From an uncultured Clostridia bacterium (GTDB lineage Bacteria; Bacillota; Clostridia; Christensenellales; DTU072), in NCBI GenBank assembly GCA_944372665.1, contig CALVZV010000002.1, positions 17,297-81,296 of the forward strand: a stretch of DNA of 64,000 nucleotides, given 5' to 3'. A program made the translations under genes and the position numbers. Shown here piece after piece: positions 53,663-62,324 of this stretch (positions are counted from its first letter, which is position 1; every line of letters starts with the position of its first letter). The notes under the pieces are model-generated. The model was given only the letters and a program-made list of their open reading frames with translations. It was not told the origin of the DNA and did not search any database.

Positions 53663-54733
53663 ATGCTAACTTACACATATTTCGGAAAAGACGATTTCAG
53701 GCTGACGGAAAAACCGATGCCTGAGTTGAAGCGCGATACTGACGCGCTGGTTAAGATTACTTTGAGCAGCATCTGCACAAGCGATCTGCACATCATGCAC
53801 GGCAGCGTCGGACGCGCCGTACCGGGGATCACGGTTGGTCACGAAGCCGTAGGTATCGTCGCCGAAACGGGCGCCGATGTTAAAAACGTCAAAAAAGGCG
53901 ACAGGGTGTCGGTCAACGTCGAAACCTTCTGCGGCGAATGCTGGTACTGCCGCAGGGGCTACGTCAATAACTGCATATCTCCTTTCGGGGGCTGGGCTTT
54001 GGGCTGCCGCATCGACGGAATGCAGGCGGAGTACGTACGCGTACCTTTTGCCGACACCGCGCTCACCGTTATCCCCGAAAACGTAAGCGACCGACAGGCT
54101 CTGCTTGCGGGCGATATTCTGGCTACGGGATTTTGGGCGGCGAAAATCTCCGAGATAAAAAAGGACGACAGCGTGCTGGTGATAGGGGCAGGTCCGACCG
54201 GCGTGTGCTGTGCGCTGTCGGCACTGCTTAAGGAACCGCGCCGCGTGTATATTTGCGATGTCGACGAAAGCCGACTCGGTTTCGTCAAGGAACATTATCC
54301 CGGAATCGCGGCGCTTAGGTCGGATGAGGTTGAGGAGCGTTTGCGGGCGGAATGCCCGTTAAAAGGTGCTGACATCGTGATAGAAGCGGCAGGCACCGAC
54401 AAATCCTTCCGTCTTGCCTGGGAGGCGGCGCGGCCGAACGCGGTGGTCTCGATCGTCGCCATGTACGACGCGCCTCAGGTTTTGCCGTTACCGGAAATGT
54501 ACGGCAAGAATCTGACATTCAAAACGGGCGGCGTGGACGGATCGGACGCAAAAGAGATACTGGAACTCATATCCGCAGGCAAACTCGACGTATCGGCGTT
54601 GATAACGCATACTTTTCCGCTGTCAGAAGCATCGGCTGCTTATGAACTGTTCGCTTCGCGCAGCGACGGAGTAATGAAGATAGCATTGGATTGCGAGGGG
54701 AAAAATGATTTCCTTTTTCGAGGCGGGGCGTGA
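53663..54733 (+). CDS. Zinc-dependent alcohol dehydrogenase (MDR family)
   Basis: 356 residues from the ATG at 53663 (GGAGG 4 bases upstream). Catalytic zinc site CTSDLH and GHEAVG, structural zinc loop FCGECWYCRRGYVNNC, and Rossmann motif GAGPTG. The substrate is an alcohol or polyol not further defined. Placed next to AOR genes it could pair with them to move between acid, aldehyde and alcohol. It lies 150 bases after the E1-like gene. Confidence 0.9.
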   Translation: MLTYTYFGKDDFRLTEKPMPELKRDTDALVKITLSSICTSDLHIMHGSVGRAVPGITVGHEAVGIVAETGADVKNVKKGDRVSVNVETFCGECWYCRRGYVNNCISPFGGWALGCRIDGMQAEYVRVPFADTALTVIPENVSDRQALLAGDILATGFWAAKISEIKKDDSVLVIGAGPTGVCCALSALLKEPRRVYICDVDESRLGFVKEHYPGIAALRSDEVEERLRAECPLKGADIVIEAAGTDKSFRLAWEAARPNAVVSIVAMYDAPQVLPLPEMYGKNLTFKTGGVDGSDAKEILELISAGKLDVSALITHTFPLSEASAAYELFASRSDGVMKIALDCEGKNDFLFRGGA

Positions 54734-54912
54734 AACCGGAAAAGAACTATTCCGACGGAGAGCCTGATCTTGTTTTAATAAAAGCTGCAAAGCATCGTCA
54801 AACGATAGGAAGCGATATTTTTCGCATTGACTTTTACAAAATACGTACTAAACTAAGTCTTCCGAAACGGCTAAATCCGAGAGATTCATTTCCGTTCAAC
54901 GATAATACCTAA
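54730..54912 (+). CDS. Possible small protein, 60 aa, doubtful
   Basis: A GTG start overlaps the stop of the dehydrogenase gene (GTGA), in the manner of a coupled gene, but I recognise no family, the codon use drifts to AT-rich after the first 20 codons, and it ends in the region where base composition changes. It may be chance or the remains of a longer gene cut at the junction with the acquired region. Confidence 0.25.
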   Translation: MKPEKNYSDGEPDLVLIKAAKHRQTIGSDIFRIDFYKIRTKLSLPKRLNPRDSFPFNDNT

Positions 54913-54927
54913 GTGAACGACGGCAAA

Positions 54928-54962
54928 AATAATACGAACCCGTTTCCAAAGTTCGTATTATT
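54928..54962 (+). terminator. Inverted repeat, possible terminator
   Basis: 12-base perfect arms (AATAATACGAAC/GTTCGTATTATT) with an 11-base loop close the dehydrogenase transcription unit. There is no long T run. Between this hairpin and the next gene (to 55047) I see nothing further. Confidence 0.5.
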
Positions 54963-55047
54963 CGCTAATGGCGGAGCGTGTGTAACGTAAATCGAATATA
55001 TCTCTATTTCTCGCCATGCTTGCTGTATAAATTCTAGATATTACAAT

Positions 55048-55242
55048 CTATTTTTCTGATTTAAATTGTGGTTTAATTACTTCATTTATAGATGTTTCAT
55101 TAGTAAGACGAACTAAATTTACATCGCTTTGCGAAAGCGTAATTGTGCGATTACTACTTGATGCTCCAGTCGATGTTATTTTATAAGGGCCGACATAATC
55201 AATACTTGTTACATAAGGGATCTTTTTATTTAAGTTTTCCAT
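55048..55242 (-). CDS. Small protein of unknown function, 64 aa
   Basis: The ATG at 55242 (GAGG 6 bases upstream) lies 1 base after the stop of the protease gene, so the two are coupled. The protein is polar, beta-prone (ITSTGASSSNRTITLS) and has no signal or known motif. Its tight link to the protease suggests a partner, inhibitor or substrate, but that is inference. Confidence 0.55.
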   Translation of the reverse strand: MENLNKKIPYVTSIDYVGPYKITSTGASSSNRTITLSQSDVNLVRLTNETSINEVIKPQFKSEK

Positions 55243-55243
55243 A

Positions 55244-56347
55244 TTATACCTCACTATAATCTATCCAACCTGAAGAGCTTAATGTTAAGTTTGCTGCAAG
55301 ACTCATATCAGGGTTACGCCAAAACAGTATATCAATATTATTATATACAGATTTGGCAAAATACGTGCTTTCTACTGAAGCCATGAATGCCTTTTTCTTT
55401 AAAGCGGACCTAGTTGTAACAGGTACATTATTTGCATGATTTACTATTATTTGTTGCGCTATATGAGGTGGCGTTCCTGCAGGCAAGTTAACAACAGGAA
55501 TTTGATTAATCATTGCACTTGCTTGTGGATCTTCCATAATTTCTTTTATAACATCAAATGTATTTTCACATTTCATTTCAGCAGAAATATCCAACCAGAT
55601 TTTCCACATCAAATCCTCAAGTTTTTTATCGGGATAAACAATATTAAGTCCCATATCAAAGGCTTCTTTTCTACTTACAGCATACCCATGATGATAATAC
55701 GAAGTGTTTAATGCTTTAGATATTGCTTTCGCTTTGTTTTTATCCTGTATATGGGTACTCAGCATCTTTTCACTTAACGTAAGCGAAAGTTGCTGCCCTC
55801 TTTTAGCACTACCAATTGGCAATGACCCTACATCATTTATGAGTGGAGAAATTGCAGAAATTAAATGCTGTTGATCTGAGATGCCAACATCGCTTTTTAT
55901 AAAATCAATAAAGTTGCGTAAGTCTTCCGAACTAAATTGCAATTGCTCTTGTTGACCATGTCCATTTTGCCTAGTAACAGTTAATTGTGGATCAACAGGT
56001 CCTAAATTAGAAAATGGATGCATAATAATTTCATCTGCGCCGAGTGACAAAATAGTAGCAGCACTATAGGCAACATAAGGAAGAAGCACGGAAATATGCT
56101 CAAACCTTTCACGGAGTAATCCTATTATTCTTAAAGAGGTAATAGGGTCTCCTCCGTTGCTAATAATTAAGAAATCAATTTCTTTAGATTTTATTGGAAT
56201 GTTATTTATTTGTTCGATTATTGGAGCAATTGAGTCACCAGCCATTTGGCAGCTCAATTTAGGTCGTATTGATGTTACATATACAATCAACGGTCTTTTC
56301 CTAATATTATAAATGGATTTATATAATTTTTTTCTATCTGAATACAT
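55244..56347 (-). CDS. SppA/ClpP-fold serine protease (serine dehydrogenase proteinase-like)
   Basis: 367 residues, no signal peptide. The crotonase-like protease core has FLIISNGGDPITSLR, then AYSAATILSLGADEIIMHPFSNLGPVDPQL, the signature of the SDH_sah/SppA group with the nucleophile Ser in YSAAT and the oxyanion-hole Gly-Gly before it. The remaining C-terminal third is helical. Its GC is much lower than the core genes. Coupled to a 64-residue gene. Soluble SppA-like proteases of this type occur in defence and stress loci but their role is not settled. Confidence 0.75.
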   Translation of the reverse strand: MYSDRKKLYKSIYNIRKRPLIVYVTSIRPKLSCQMAGDSIAPIIEQINNIPIKSKEIDFLIISNGGDPITSLRIIGLLRERFEHISVLLPYVAYSAATILSLGADEIIMHPFSNLGPVDPQLTVTRQNGHGQQEQLQFSSEDLRNFIDFIKSDVGISDQQHLISAISPLINDVGSLPIGSAKRGQQLSLTLSEKMLSTHIQDKNKAKAISKALNTSYYHHGYAVSRKEAFDMGLNIVYPDKKLEDLMWKIWLDISAEMKCENTFDVIKEIMEDPQASAMINQIPVVNLPAGTPPHIAQQIIVNHANNVPVTTRSALKKKAFMASVESTYFAKSVYNNIDILFWRNPDMSLAANLTLSSSGWIDYSEV

Positions 56348-56380
56348 TTTATGTCACCTTTATAATTTCTATTTAAAATT

Positions 56381-56409
56381 ATTTTAACACAAAAATGGAT
56401 TTTTTGCAA
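56381..56409 (-). promoter_or_regulatory. Promoter of the protease gene
   Basis: On the minus strand TTGCAA (56409-56404), a 17-bp spacer and TAAAAT (56386-56381), about 35 bases before the ATG. Confidence 0.5.
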
Positions 56410-56419
56410 ATTTTAATGC

Positions 56420-56438
56420 CAATCATTAAAAATGATTG
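56420..56438. repeat. 8-bp inverted repeat upstream of the protease promoter
   Basis: CAATCATT-AAA-AATGATTG, perfect, 11 bases upstream of the -35 box. It may be a regulator site or a relic; no function can be assigned. Confidence 0.4.
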
Positions 56439-56499
56439 TCTCCAATAATCATCGTTGATTAAATCATAATTTATATTTTTCAAGCAATCAACGCCGTTA

Positions 56500-56680
56500 T
56501 CGGCAAAGGGGGAATTAACATTCATTTACAAATTAGACAAATTCAGTCGTAACAAGTACGAAATGGCTAGCGGAACACAAGAAAACGCTAAAAGACAACG
56601 GAGTAAAAGTTATATCGGCAACGGAATATATTCCAGATTCGCCAAAGCCATTATTCTCGAGAGTATGCTCGAAGGGTAGA
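56500..56680 (+). pseudogene. Remnant of a large serine recombinase
   Basis: Translated in frame 1, bases 56521-56568 give FIYKLDKFSRNKYEMA. In frame 2, 56576-56644 give a segment containing TLKDNGVKVISATEY then IPDSP. Back in frame 1, 56644-56676 give KAIILESMLEG then a stop. In this order these are consecutive blocks of the catalytic domain of Tn4451/TndX-type serine recombinases, broken by two frameshifts. The catalytic Ser region upstream and the rest of the protein are missing. The remainder of the 56348-57045 gap shows no intact gene. Confidence 0.8.
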
Positions 56681-57000
56681 ATAATAAAAATGGACATAAT
56701 ACAAAATAAGAAAAGCAGTCTGGATTTAACGAAAAACGACATCTAAACTTTAGGGACCGTTTCGATATATTGTTGATGAAATAATTGTACTCAGAATTGA
56801 GCTATGGTGAGAAACCAGCTTGCCGTAAATCCTAAGTTCCAAGACATAATTCAAAAATACGAAAATTTAACTTAATTAGAAAAACCTACACACTTTTTTG
56901 ACACTGTCAAAATTTATAGAATTGCACTTTCGAACGTTAATAAAAAACTCTCTCACAACTCTTGATACTCTTAACAAAGGAATCAAATTAACCAAGTAGA

Positions 57001-57041
57001 AATAAAAAATGTCGCTGTTTCGTTTTGAATCCGTGACATTT
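57001..57041 (-). terminator. Possible terminator of the restriction operon
   Basis: AAATGTC and GACATTT arms (57007-57013 and 57035-57041) with a 21-base loop, followed on the minus strand by TTTTTTATT just after the SEC-C gene stop at 57046. Confidence 0.4.
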
Positions 57042-57045
57042 TCAT

Positions 57046-59403
57046 TTAGTTTTTATTGCTGCCACAACATTTTTTATACTTCTTACCGCTACCGCAAGGG
57101 CAAGGATCATTGCGTCCTATTTTTTTGTTTATCACCATTTTATGTCTTTCCAAAAGGCGTGTTGCTCGTTGTTTTCCTTTTTCATATAAATAATCCTTTT
57201 CCTCTTCTTTTATATCCGTCAAATGGTAACGTTGGAAATTTATACTTTGAAAATTGAAAGTTGCATCGAATGAAAATTCAAGCATAACTCGTTCAGTTTC
57301 TTGATTCCACAACATAGTCGAGAGAACATACTCCCGTTTTTCATCATCCGACATCAAGTCTATTGAGGGTTGATTTACAAAGCAAGTATATCGTAAACAG
57401 TCGCCGGTGCCAGAGGTGTTTATAACAGATATTCCTTTTATATCTCTTTGCCGGTAAAATGTAGTTTCTATCTTTTCGCATAATTCTTCTTTTGCAGATG
57501 TATCAAAATCCAATAAGTAATTGGATATCTCTACCTTGTTATGAATTGAGCTATTAGCAAGATAATAAAGTATCTTTTTATAAAAATCAGGAATTTCTAT
57601 TTGTGGTTTTTGGGGTTTCAAGGCTGGATGATATAATGCAGAAAAATATTTGTCAAGATCTTCACGAAAACCAACCAAATGCAAAGAGGCCTTTTTTGGT
57701 GTATCATCAAATTGCATATAATAGCAGTTATACTTAATATACAGGCCTAAATGATCTAATTCATCATTAGGGGCTAATATGGGAACTTGTGTAGCTTGTC
57801 GTCTTTGTTTTAGAAAATGTAAAAATAATAATGACGAATCGAAATAATCTCGATATACCATCAGATCGTCTACAGAAATGCTTATTGCATTGCATTTTAA
57901 TTTCAAGAAGCTTAGCTTTTCTGCACGAGCCGCAAACTCGTTAATGTTATCTATGGTTACGGATAGCATATAAGTATCCCTAATTTTGTTCATATCAATG
58001 CTTGCTTTATACGATTTGTCTTTGTTATAAAGGGACGGATTGTTTTCAGAAATCAAATAATCATAAGTGCGCTTGCATTGATGATCTGCCTTTTCGATAA
58101 GATTTTTATATGATTTAATATGATTTTCAAAATCAGTAAAAGGAGGTGTGTATACAAATGAGCCTGCTTTGACCTCAACTATCAACATTACATCATTGTA
58201 AACAATGATAATATCATTTTCCGCAGGATTTTTCAAAGAACTGTTTTGTGGATAATAGTTGTCAGTATAAATTTTACAACCTGGCAATATTTGTGCAAAC
58301 ATATCAGCAACCATATTTTCGCTTGCTTCTTTTTGCTTGTCTGCCCATTTATATTCGGGATTTGATCTTTGAATATTTTTTTGTATTACCCTATAGAAAT
58401 TATCAACGAATGTATAATAATCAAAGCAGTAATATCTATTGTCAATTTTTATAAAAGGCCTTTTTTGTATAGGTAAATCAACTATAGGCCAACCTGCAAA
58501 TTCAGAATGAGCCCAAAAACAAGTATCTTCATTAAAGCCATATGACAAAGAACTAACAAACGATTCTGGCCAACCAGTTACTTCTACAACATCGCGCAGT
58601 TTTGTGCCTATAACTTTTTCGATAAAATTATTTCTTATTTCCAAAAAAGAAGGATCTGTAAAATCTATATTTTCCTCGTCAATGGAATCAAATAATTTCC
58701 CTAAATCATTTATGGCTTCAAATTTCCCTTGCGATAATGCAAACTGCAATTTTTTTATTCCTATAACAACATCATTTGCTGTCATCCCATACAACGCCAA
58801 AAATATATCGTTATGAGTTGTTAGTAATTTATCAAAATATTCAAATTCATACACTTGATATCTATGACCACGCACAAAGTATAAAAGTTGTGATTCCACA
58901 ATCTCTCTTATCGTTAAATCATCATATTCTGGATATTTATCGTAAAGACAAGTTCCCCACGAAAAATAGAACTCATTGATAAGCATGTACAGCATTTTAA
59001 TATCCGCTTGAATCTTGAAAAAAAGAACGCTCTGATCCTCTTCACTAAAAACATATTTGTTTTCTGCAGAAACCAATATGCTTTGAATATACTCGGTCAT
59101 GCGAGATGTTAGAATTGAATCATGCGATGCTTGTATTTCCGAACTGATTCCAATATCATTCAACAAAAACATATCAGAAGAAAAAGAAAGAAGTTGTAGG
59201 GGATTGCATTTTACAACCTTTTCTTTGATCGCAGTAATTAGGTTATCTATTTCTTTTTTCTTTGGCTCATATTGTGACTTTAAAAGCTCCGTATACCGTT
59301 GATGTTGCTCTTTAGTCATATGGTTTTTCATAAATGTATTCGTGCCAAAGCGAGCCATTTCAACTATTCCATCAAAATAATAATCATCAGGCTTTTGTCT
59401 CAT
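57046..59403 (-). CDS. PD-(D/E)XK-like protein with C-terminal SEC-C zinc motif, 785 aa
   Basis: Start at the ATG at 59403 with GAGGTG 4 bases upstream. Residues 1-340 are helical and unfamiliar. Around 395-413, [20 protein letters not shown] has the nuclease pattern Asp397-x12-Glu410-x-Lys412, preceded by a helix with a conserved-looking Glu. The C terminus is a SEC-C motif, [16 protein letters not shown] (Cys 768, 770, 779, 780), a zinc finger found in SecA and in many uncharacterised defence-linked proteins. Fourth gene of the mod-res operon, 8 bases after the previous one. A nuclease role is inferred from the motif; its partner function with the type III enzyme is unproven. Confidence 0.75.
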   Translation of the reverse strand: MRQKPDDYYFDGIVEMARFGTNTFMKNHMTKEQHQRYTELLKSQYEPKKKEIDNLITAIKEKVVKCNPLQLLSFSSDMFLLNDIGISSEIQASHDSILTSRMTEYIQSILVSAENKYVFSEEDQSVLFFKIQADIKMLYMLINEFYFSWGTCLYDKYPEYDDLTIREIVESQLLYFVRGHRYQVYEFEYFDKLLTTHNDIFLALYGMTANDVVIGIKKLQFALSQGKFEAINDLGKLFDSIDEENIDFTDPSFLEIRNNFIEKVIGTKLRDVVEVTGWPESFVSSLSYGFNEDTCFWAHSEFAGWPIVDLPIQKRPFIKIDNRYYCFDYYTFVDNFYRVIQKNIQRSNPEYKWADKQKEASENMVADMFAQILPGCKIYTDNYYPQNSSLKNPAENDIIIVYNDVMLIVEVKAGSFVYTPPFTDFENHIKSYKNLIEKADHQCKRTYDYLISENNPSLYNKDKSYKASIDMNKIRDTYMLSVTIDNINEFAARAEKLSFLKLKCNAISISVDDLMVYRDYFDSSLLFLHFLKQRRQATQVPILAPNDELDHLGLYIKYNCYYMQFDDTPKKASLHLVGFREDLDKYFSALYHPALKPQKPQIEIPDFYKKILYYLANSSIHNKVEISNYLLDFDTSAKEELCEKIETTFYRQRDIKGISVINTSGTGDCLRYTCFVNQPSIDLMSDDEKREYVLSTMLWNQETERVMLEFSFDATFNFQSINFQRYHLTDIKEEEKDYLYEKGKQRATRLLERHKMVINKKIGRNDPCPCGSGKKYKKCCGSNKN

Positions 59404-59411
59404 AAAACACC

Positions 59412-60095
59412 TCACTTTTTTACTTTTACAAATAGAGATTGAATAGAATCCATATAAGCTTTCAATCTTACAGATACGCTGGTTATTTCATATCTTAACG
59501 GAGTTATAACCCCTGCAAGTCTACCCTCAACCAAATCGCGACCTAATATGCCGTTGTTTTGAAGCTTCTCGACAATAAGCCTATCTTTTTCTGTATATTC
59601 ATTTAAAAAGGTTGTTTTATCACCTACATTTGTTTTTAATTTATGAACACCATAAAAACGCCAAAAAGCATTCAAGTCATCATCAAAAGTATCTTTCAAT
59701 GCACAACATAAAACCAAATCCTCGTAATCCAAAGAGTCATCCCGAAGAAATTTTCCAGTTATCAATCCTAAAATTGTACGTGAAAATTTACTTTTAGAAA
59801 AAAATACGGAATCTAAAATGTTAGACATATATTGATGGTTTTTACTATTAGAAACTCTTTTAGTTAGTTGTTTAACGTCCTTTTCATTTAAGCTGTTATA
59901 GCTAAAATCAATAGCAATGCCTTCTATGAAATCTTGAAAATCAATTTCTTTTTGTGCTGAATATAGAGAAGAAAAAACATCTTTGGCTTCCCATAAAACA
60001 GGCAACAGTAACTTGCCTAATGAATTTAGCATTGATTGTATTGGCTTTAATTCTAACGCGATTTCACGTTTAGTTTTCGTTTTTATAATAGTCAC
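59412..60095 (-). CDS. Unknown protein, 227 aa, in restriction operon
   Basis: Soluble, predominantly helical, Lys-rich at both ends, without signal peptide, Cys cluster or known motif. It lies 18 bases after res and 8 bases before the SEC-C gene, all in the same direction and of the same low GC, so it is almost certainly co-transcribed. I do not recognise the family. Confidence 0.65.
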   Translation of the reverse strand: MTIIKTKTKREIALELKPIQSMLNSLGKLLLPVLWEAKDVFSSLYSAQKEIDFQDFIEGIAIDFSYNSLNEKDVKQLTKRVSNSKNHQYMSNILDSVFFSKSKFSRTILGLITGKFLRDDSLDYEDLVLCCALKDTFDDDLNAFWRFYGVHKLKTNVGDKTTFLNEYTEKDRLIVEKLQNNGILGRDLVEGRLAGVITPLRYEITSVSVRLKAYMDSIQSLFVKVKK

Positions 60096-60113
60096 CTCAA
60101 TTGTTGTAAAGTA

Positions 60114-62324
60114 TTAAAACACCTCTTCAAGCGGTTGCCAAGCATCGTCAGCCATATCAATAGAAAACCTGGTGTTATTGATATATAACTGATTATCTTT
60201 ATCACGCACAAATCCCCATTGAATGCCTTGCTGTGCAGCATAGTCCTTAAAAGCGTTAAATTTGTTTTCTATCTGATCGTCGATATTTTTATTCTTGCCT
60301 TTGCTTTCGCCGCCCTTGGTTTCTATAATCCAAACAGTGCCGTCCTTCTTCTTAACGATGTAGTCGGCATAGAATAACCATTGATGACGAAGCCCGTCTA
60401 TATAGACAATTGAAAAATACTGTTGTCCAGAATCGCCGTTTTTATAAACCCATTCAATATCCTCACGCTTTTCGCAATGCTGTTCAAAAAGCATTTCCGA
60501 GGTGCTGCGAACAACGCTTGTAGCGAAGCCCGAAGTGTAGTCGTAATAAGCGTTTGAAAGATATTCAACCTCGTTTTTCACGTTAGGATCATATTTGAAA
60601 AAATCCTGTTCGGGAATATGAAATACAGTGGTTTTGGGCTTCAAGACAAAACTCATTTGTTCCGCCATACCGGTGGTTACAGCACGGAAATCTTGCTTTA
60701 ATTTATGCTGATTATTGATAACAAAAGCATAGAACTCTCTGGTTTCCAAAGCAATGATGTTTTTAGACATATTACCGCTTTTGCGGAAAAGACGTTCCAA
60801 AATAGTCTTTACTTTTGCCGTCTGCATACCGATAGCAGTCTTTATTCCATCAACACTATGCAGTAGATAAATACCATGTTTATGAGTATCTACCGCCTTA
60901 TGAATTGAACGATAATTGTCGCTTTCAGCAAGAGAGGTGGTGCGAACAAACTGCCCTTCAAGAGCTTGTCCATGAACAAACGCACCAAAGATATACCCGG
61001 CATCGGCAAGCAACATTCGATTTTGCTTCTTATCGTGACCAAGGTGATATTTTTCAACAAGACTATCGTAGAGTTTATTCAAAACCTCACGCTCGCCAAG
61101 ACCTCCAAAGTCGAGGTCGCGCATTTGCTTTTCAAGTGTAAAGGTTTTGCATTTTTCCTTCAAGAACAAACGGCGAGTTTCATATGCCTTGTCAATACTT
61201 GCAAGCAGACCTGCTTTGTACTTTTCGTCAAAAGTATAAACATAGCAAAAATCAAGCAAATCATCGTCATAATGCTTTGCTTCGGGCATTCTGCGAATAC
61301 GACCAATCGTTTGAATTTCAAAACTCTCGCTCATGCCTTCACGAAGTTTGACGAGAATTTTTGCTCGCGGACAATCCCAACCAGTGCTGATTGCTTGTTT
61401 CATAAGTAGGAATATGGGCGTAGCATCGTTTTCGGTCAAATTATCCGGCAAATCTTTTTTGTCTTCACTCATCCACTTAGAAACCATACCATTGCCGTAT
61501 GTATACCCCATAGATTCCAACTTTTTCTCAACTGCAACAATAGTTTCAGGCTGTGCGTTCGGGAATTGAATTAAAACGAGGGGACGGATATTTTTGCCGA
61601 GTGCAGTATAATGGCTTGCGATATTCTTGCGTTTTTCATCAGCAAGATCAAGTAGACAGTCGTAATCGTCGCCAACCTCCATACCTTCCGTAATACCTTC
61701 GTTTACATAAAGAGCTTTTGTAATAAGTCCTGCGTTAATGACATCGACCTCGTCGATTTCAAAATACTCAAAGCGTTTATTCTCGATAGCGGTAGCGCTT
61801 ACACGAATAATGTTTTTTGAAGAAAAAGCATCAATAATAGTTTTTGCCTTCGCGGTATTATTAGAATGCTCCTCATCTATGATAACAATAAATTCGATAT
61901 TATTACGATGAGCTTCGGCAATGCGGTCGAATAAATTTTTCTTTTCGCCGTCTCGCAAAGCGGTATTGTCTTTCTTGGTCACCAACTCCCAATTGATGAA
62001 GGTAGTACTTTCTGCCGGAAAGCCGCCTTGCAAAGCGTCAAAAAGATTTTGTGTATGACGGTGCGGAGCATACTTACGCATTTTTTTACGGCTTTGTTCT
62101 TCTAGATCACCTTTGCCCGGACAGAGCCAAATAAAAGCAGCGTTGCTGTTAATCTTGGTGAGATATTCCTCGACAAAATCAATAAGGATAATTGTTTTAC
62201 CTGAACCCGTGGGAGATTTAACAATAATCGTTTGCTTACTATTACTATCAGCAACGAGATCTATGAGTTTGAGTACAGCTTTCTCTTGAAAATCAAACAA
62301 ATTGATTGCAATTCCTCCTACCAT
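60114..62324 (-). CDS. res: Type III restriction enzyme, Res subunit
   Basis: 736 residues, shorter than the usual 900-1000. Superfamily 2 helicase: Walker A PTGSGKT (38-44), Walker B IDEEH (149-153), motif III SATAIE, motif VI QTIGRIRR. The C-terminal nuclease is ADYIVKKKDGTVWIIETKGG, with Asp654, Glu668 and Lys670 as the PD-(D/E)XK triad. With Mod it cuts DNA between unmodified head-to-head sites after ATP-driven sliding. The ATG lies in TCATGGTAG, overlapping the mod stop by 7 bases, with GGAGG 10 bases upstream. Confidence 0.95.
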   Translation of the reverse strand: MVGGIAINLFDFQEKAVLKLIDLVADSNSKQTIIVKSPTGSGKTIILIDFVEEYLTKINSNAAFIWLCPGKGDLEEQSRKKMRKYAPHRHTQNLFDALQGGFPAESTTFINWELVTKKDNTALRDGEKKNLFDRIAEAHRNNIEFIVIIDEEHSNNTAKAKTIIDAFSSKNIIRVSATAIENKRFEYFEIDEVDVINAGLITKALYVNEGITEGMEVGDDYDCLLDLADEKRKNIASHYTALGKNIRPLVLIQFPNAQPETIVAVEKKLESMGYTYGNGMVSKWMSEDKKDLPDNLTENDATPIFLLMKQAISTGWDCPRAKILVKLREGMSESFEIQTIGRIRRMPEAKHYDDDLLDFCYVYTFDEKYKAGLLASIDKAYETRRLFLKEKCKTFTLEKQMRDLDFGGLGEREVLNKLYDSLVEKYHLGHDKKQNRMLLADAGYIFGAFVHGQALEGQFVRTTSLAESDNYRSIHKAVDTHKHGIYLLHSVDGIKTAIGMQTAKVKTILERLFRKSGNMSKNIIALETREFYAFVINNQHKLKQDFRAVTTGMAEQMSFVLKPKTTVFHIPEQDFFKYDPNVKNEVEYLSNAYYDYTSGFATSVVRSTSEMLFEQHCEKREDIEWVYKNGDSGQQYFSIVYIDGLRHQWLFYADYIVKKKDGTVWIIETKGGESKGKNKNIDDQIENKFNAFKDYAAQQGIQWGFVRDKDNQLYINNTRFSIDMADDAWQPLEEVF

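Noticed and set aside
56533-56742. Minus-strand open frame of 69 codons
   Set aside because: It lies opposite the recombinase remnant, whose three blocks explain the sequence on the plus strand.
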